Assembly (NCBI GenBank): GCA_003134435.1
Contig: PLBE01000172.1
Location: 10,256 to 61,673, forward strand
DNA from: Acidobacteriaceae bacterium
GTDB taxonomy: Bacteria > Acidobacteriota > Terriglobia > Terriglobales > Acidobacteriaceae
Reading direction: 5' to 3'
DNA length: 51,418 bases
Positions 51,290 to 51,418 of this stretch are shown piece by piece. A model generated the notes under the pieces. The model saw only the letters and a list, made by a program, of their open reading frames with translations, ran no database searches and was not told the DNA's origin. Within the stretch, counting starts at the first letter, position 1; each line of letters starts with the position of its first letter. Both the position numbers and the translations under genes were made by a program.

Positions 51290-51418
51290 AAAATTCGTTG
51301 GGTCAACGTATCTGTAGGCCCATCAACGGGTTCACTTTGGGATCGGCAGGGGATATTACCTTAAGGGTCCGGGTGATGGCAACGAGTCTTTCGCAGTTTG
51401 TAGATGCTCCAAGATAAT
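51290..51418 (+). ncRNA. Possible structured RNA running off the window edge
   Basis: The last ~130 bases are non-coding. 51308-51318 can pair fully (with several G-U pairs) with the TTTGTAGATGC near 51400. CCATCA (51320-51325) pairs with TGATGG near 51374-51379. TTGG just before the first arm can pair with CCAA after the second. A TACTAT at 51281-51286 could be its -10. The nested long-range pairing is reminiscent of a 6S-type rod, but I cannot assign a family. Confidence 0.25.

Noticed and set aside
51214-51300. c-di-AMP (ydaO) riboswitch controlling the lytic transglycosylase
   Set aside because: Such riboswitches often precede cell-wall hydrolase genes, but the conserved core sequences are not visible and the space is too short.

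Overview
The window is a GC-rich, gene-dense chromosomal segment of a Gram-negative bacterium, most likely an acidobacterium (class Terriglobia or a relative). The evidence is Tat and lipoprotein signals, a periplasmic lytic transglycosylase, and a complete alternative complex III plus caa3 oxidase operon with an acidobacteria-style accessory protein. The assignment rests on gene content and protein style, not on a marker-gene search. I see no phage, transposase, CRISPR array, tRNA or rRNA gene.

Layout. 1-4.5 kb: end of mfd, galU, convergent purE/purD, and a DtxR/MntR-type regulator. 4.6-6.2 kb: an unusual Nramp-like transporter translationally coupled to a 75-aa membrane protein. 6.4-11.7 kb: aconitase, an EamA transporter, an orphan oligopeptide-type ABC ATPase and a Yip1-domain protein. 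11.8-16.6 kb: two DAO-family FAD oxidoreductases, an AhpD-like protein and an aldehyde dehydrogenase, together resembling an amine or amino-acid catabolic set. 16.8-29.7 kb: a respiratory operon running actABCDEF (alternative complex III), a small membrane protein, SCO1, then coxB-A-C-D (caa3 oxidase). Electrons would pass from quinol through the haem proteins ActA/ActE to the haem c domain of CoxB and on to oxygen. 29.8-33 kb: a fused FAD/Fe-S oxidoreductase of the D-lactate/glycolate dehydrogenase type, probably membrane-tethered, that could feed this chain.

33-41.3 kb holds unrelated or loosely related genes: an RMD1/DUF155 protein, a Tat-exported aminotransferase, a secreted DUF333-like protein, a coiled-coil zinc-ribbon protein with an extra C-terminal domain, an M49 peptidase, a TauE/SafE permease and a PilZ-like protein. 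41.3-51.2 kb holds a HAD phosphatase, a small CxxC ORF behind two strong stem-loops, a TPR metallopeptidase, an M1 aminopeptidase, a lone receiver domain, fabG, a helical hypothetical and a LysM lytic transglycosylase. The last ~130 bases may encode a structured RNA.

The most unusual signals are non-coding or architectural: a near-identical 25-nt leader shared by actB and the M1 peptidase gene; five exact-length 13-bp tandem units between actA and actB; one palindrome found both inside a reading frame and just after its stop; a promoter abutting the regulator start codon; and a non-canonical Nramp metal-site signature. No wholly new multi-gene system could be established from sequence alone.
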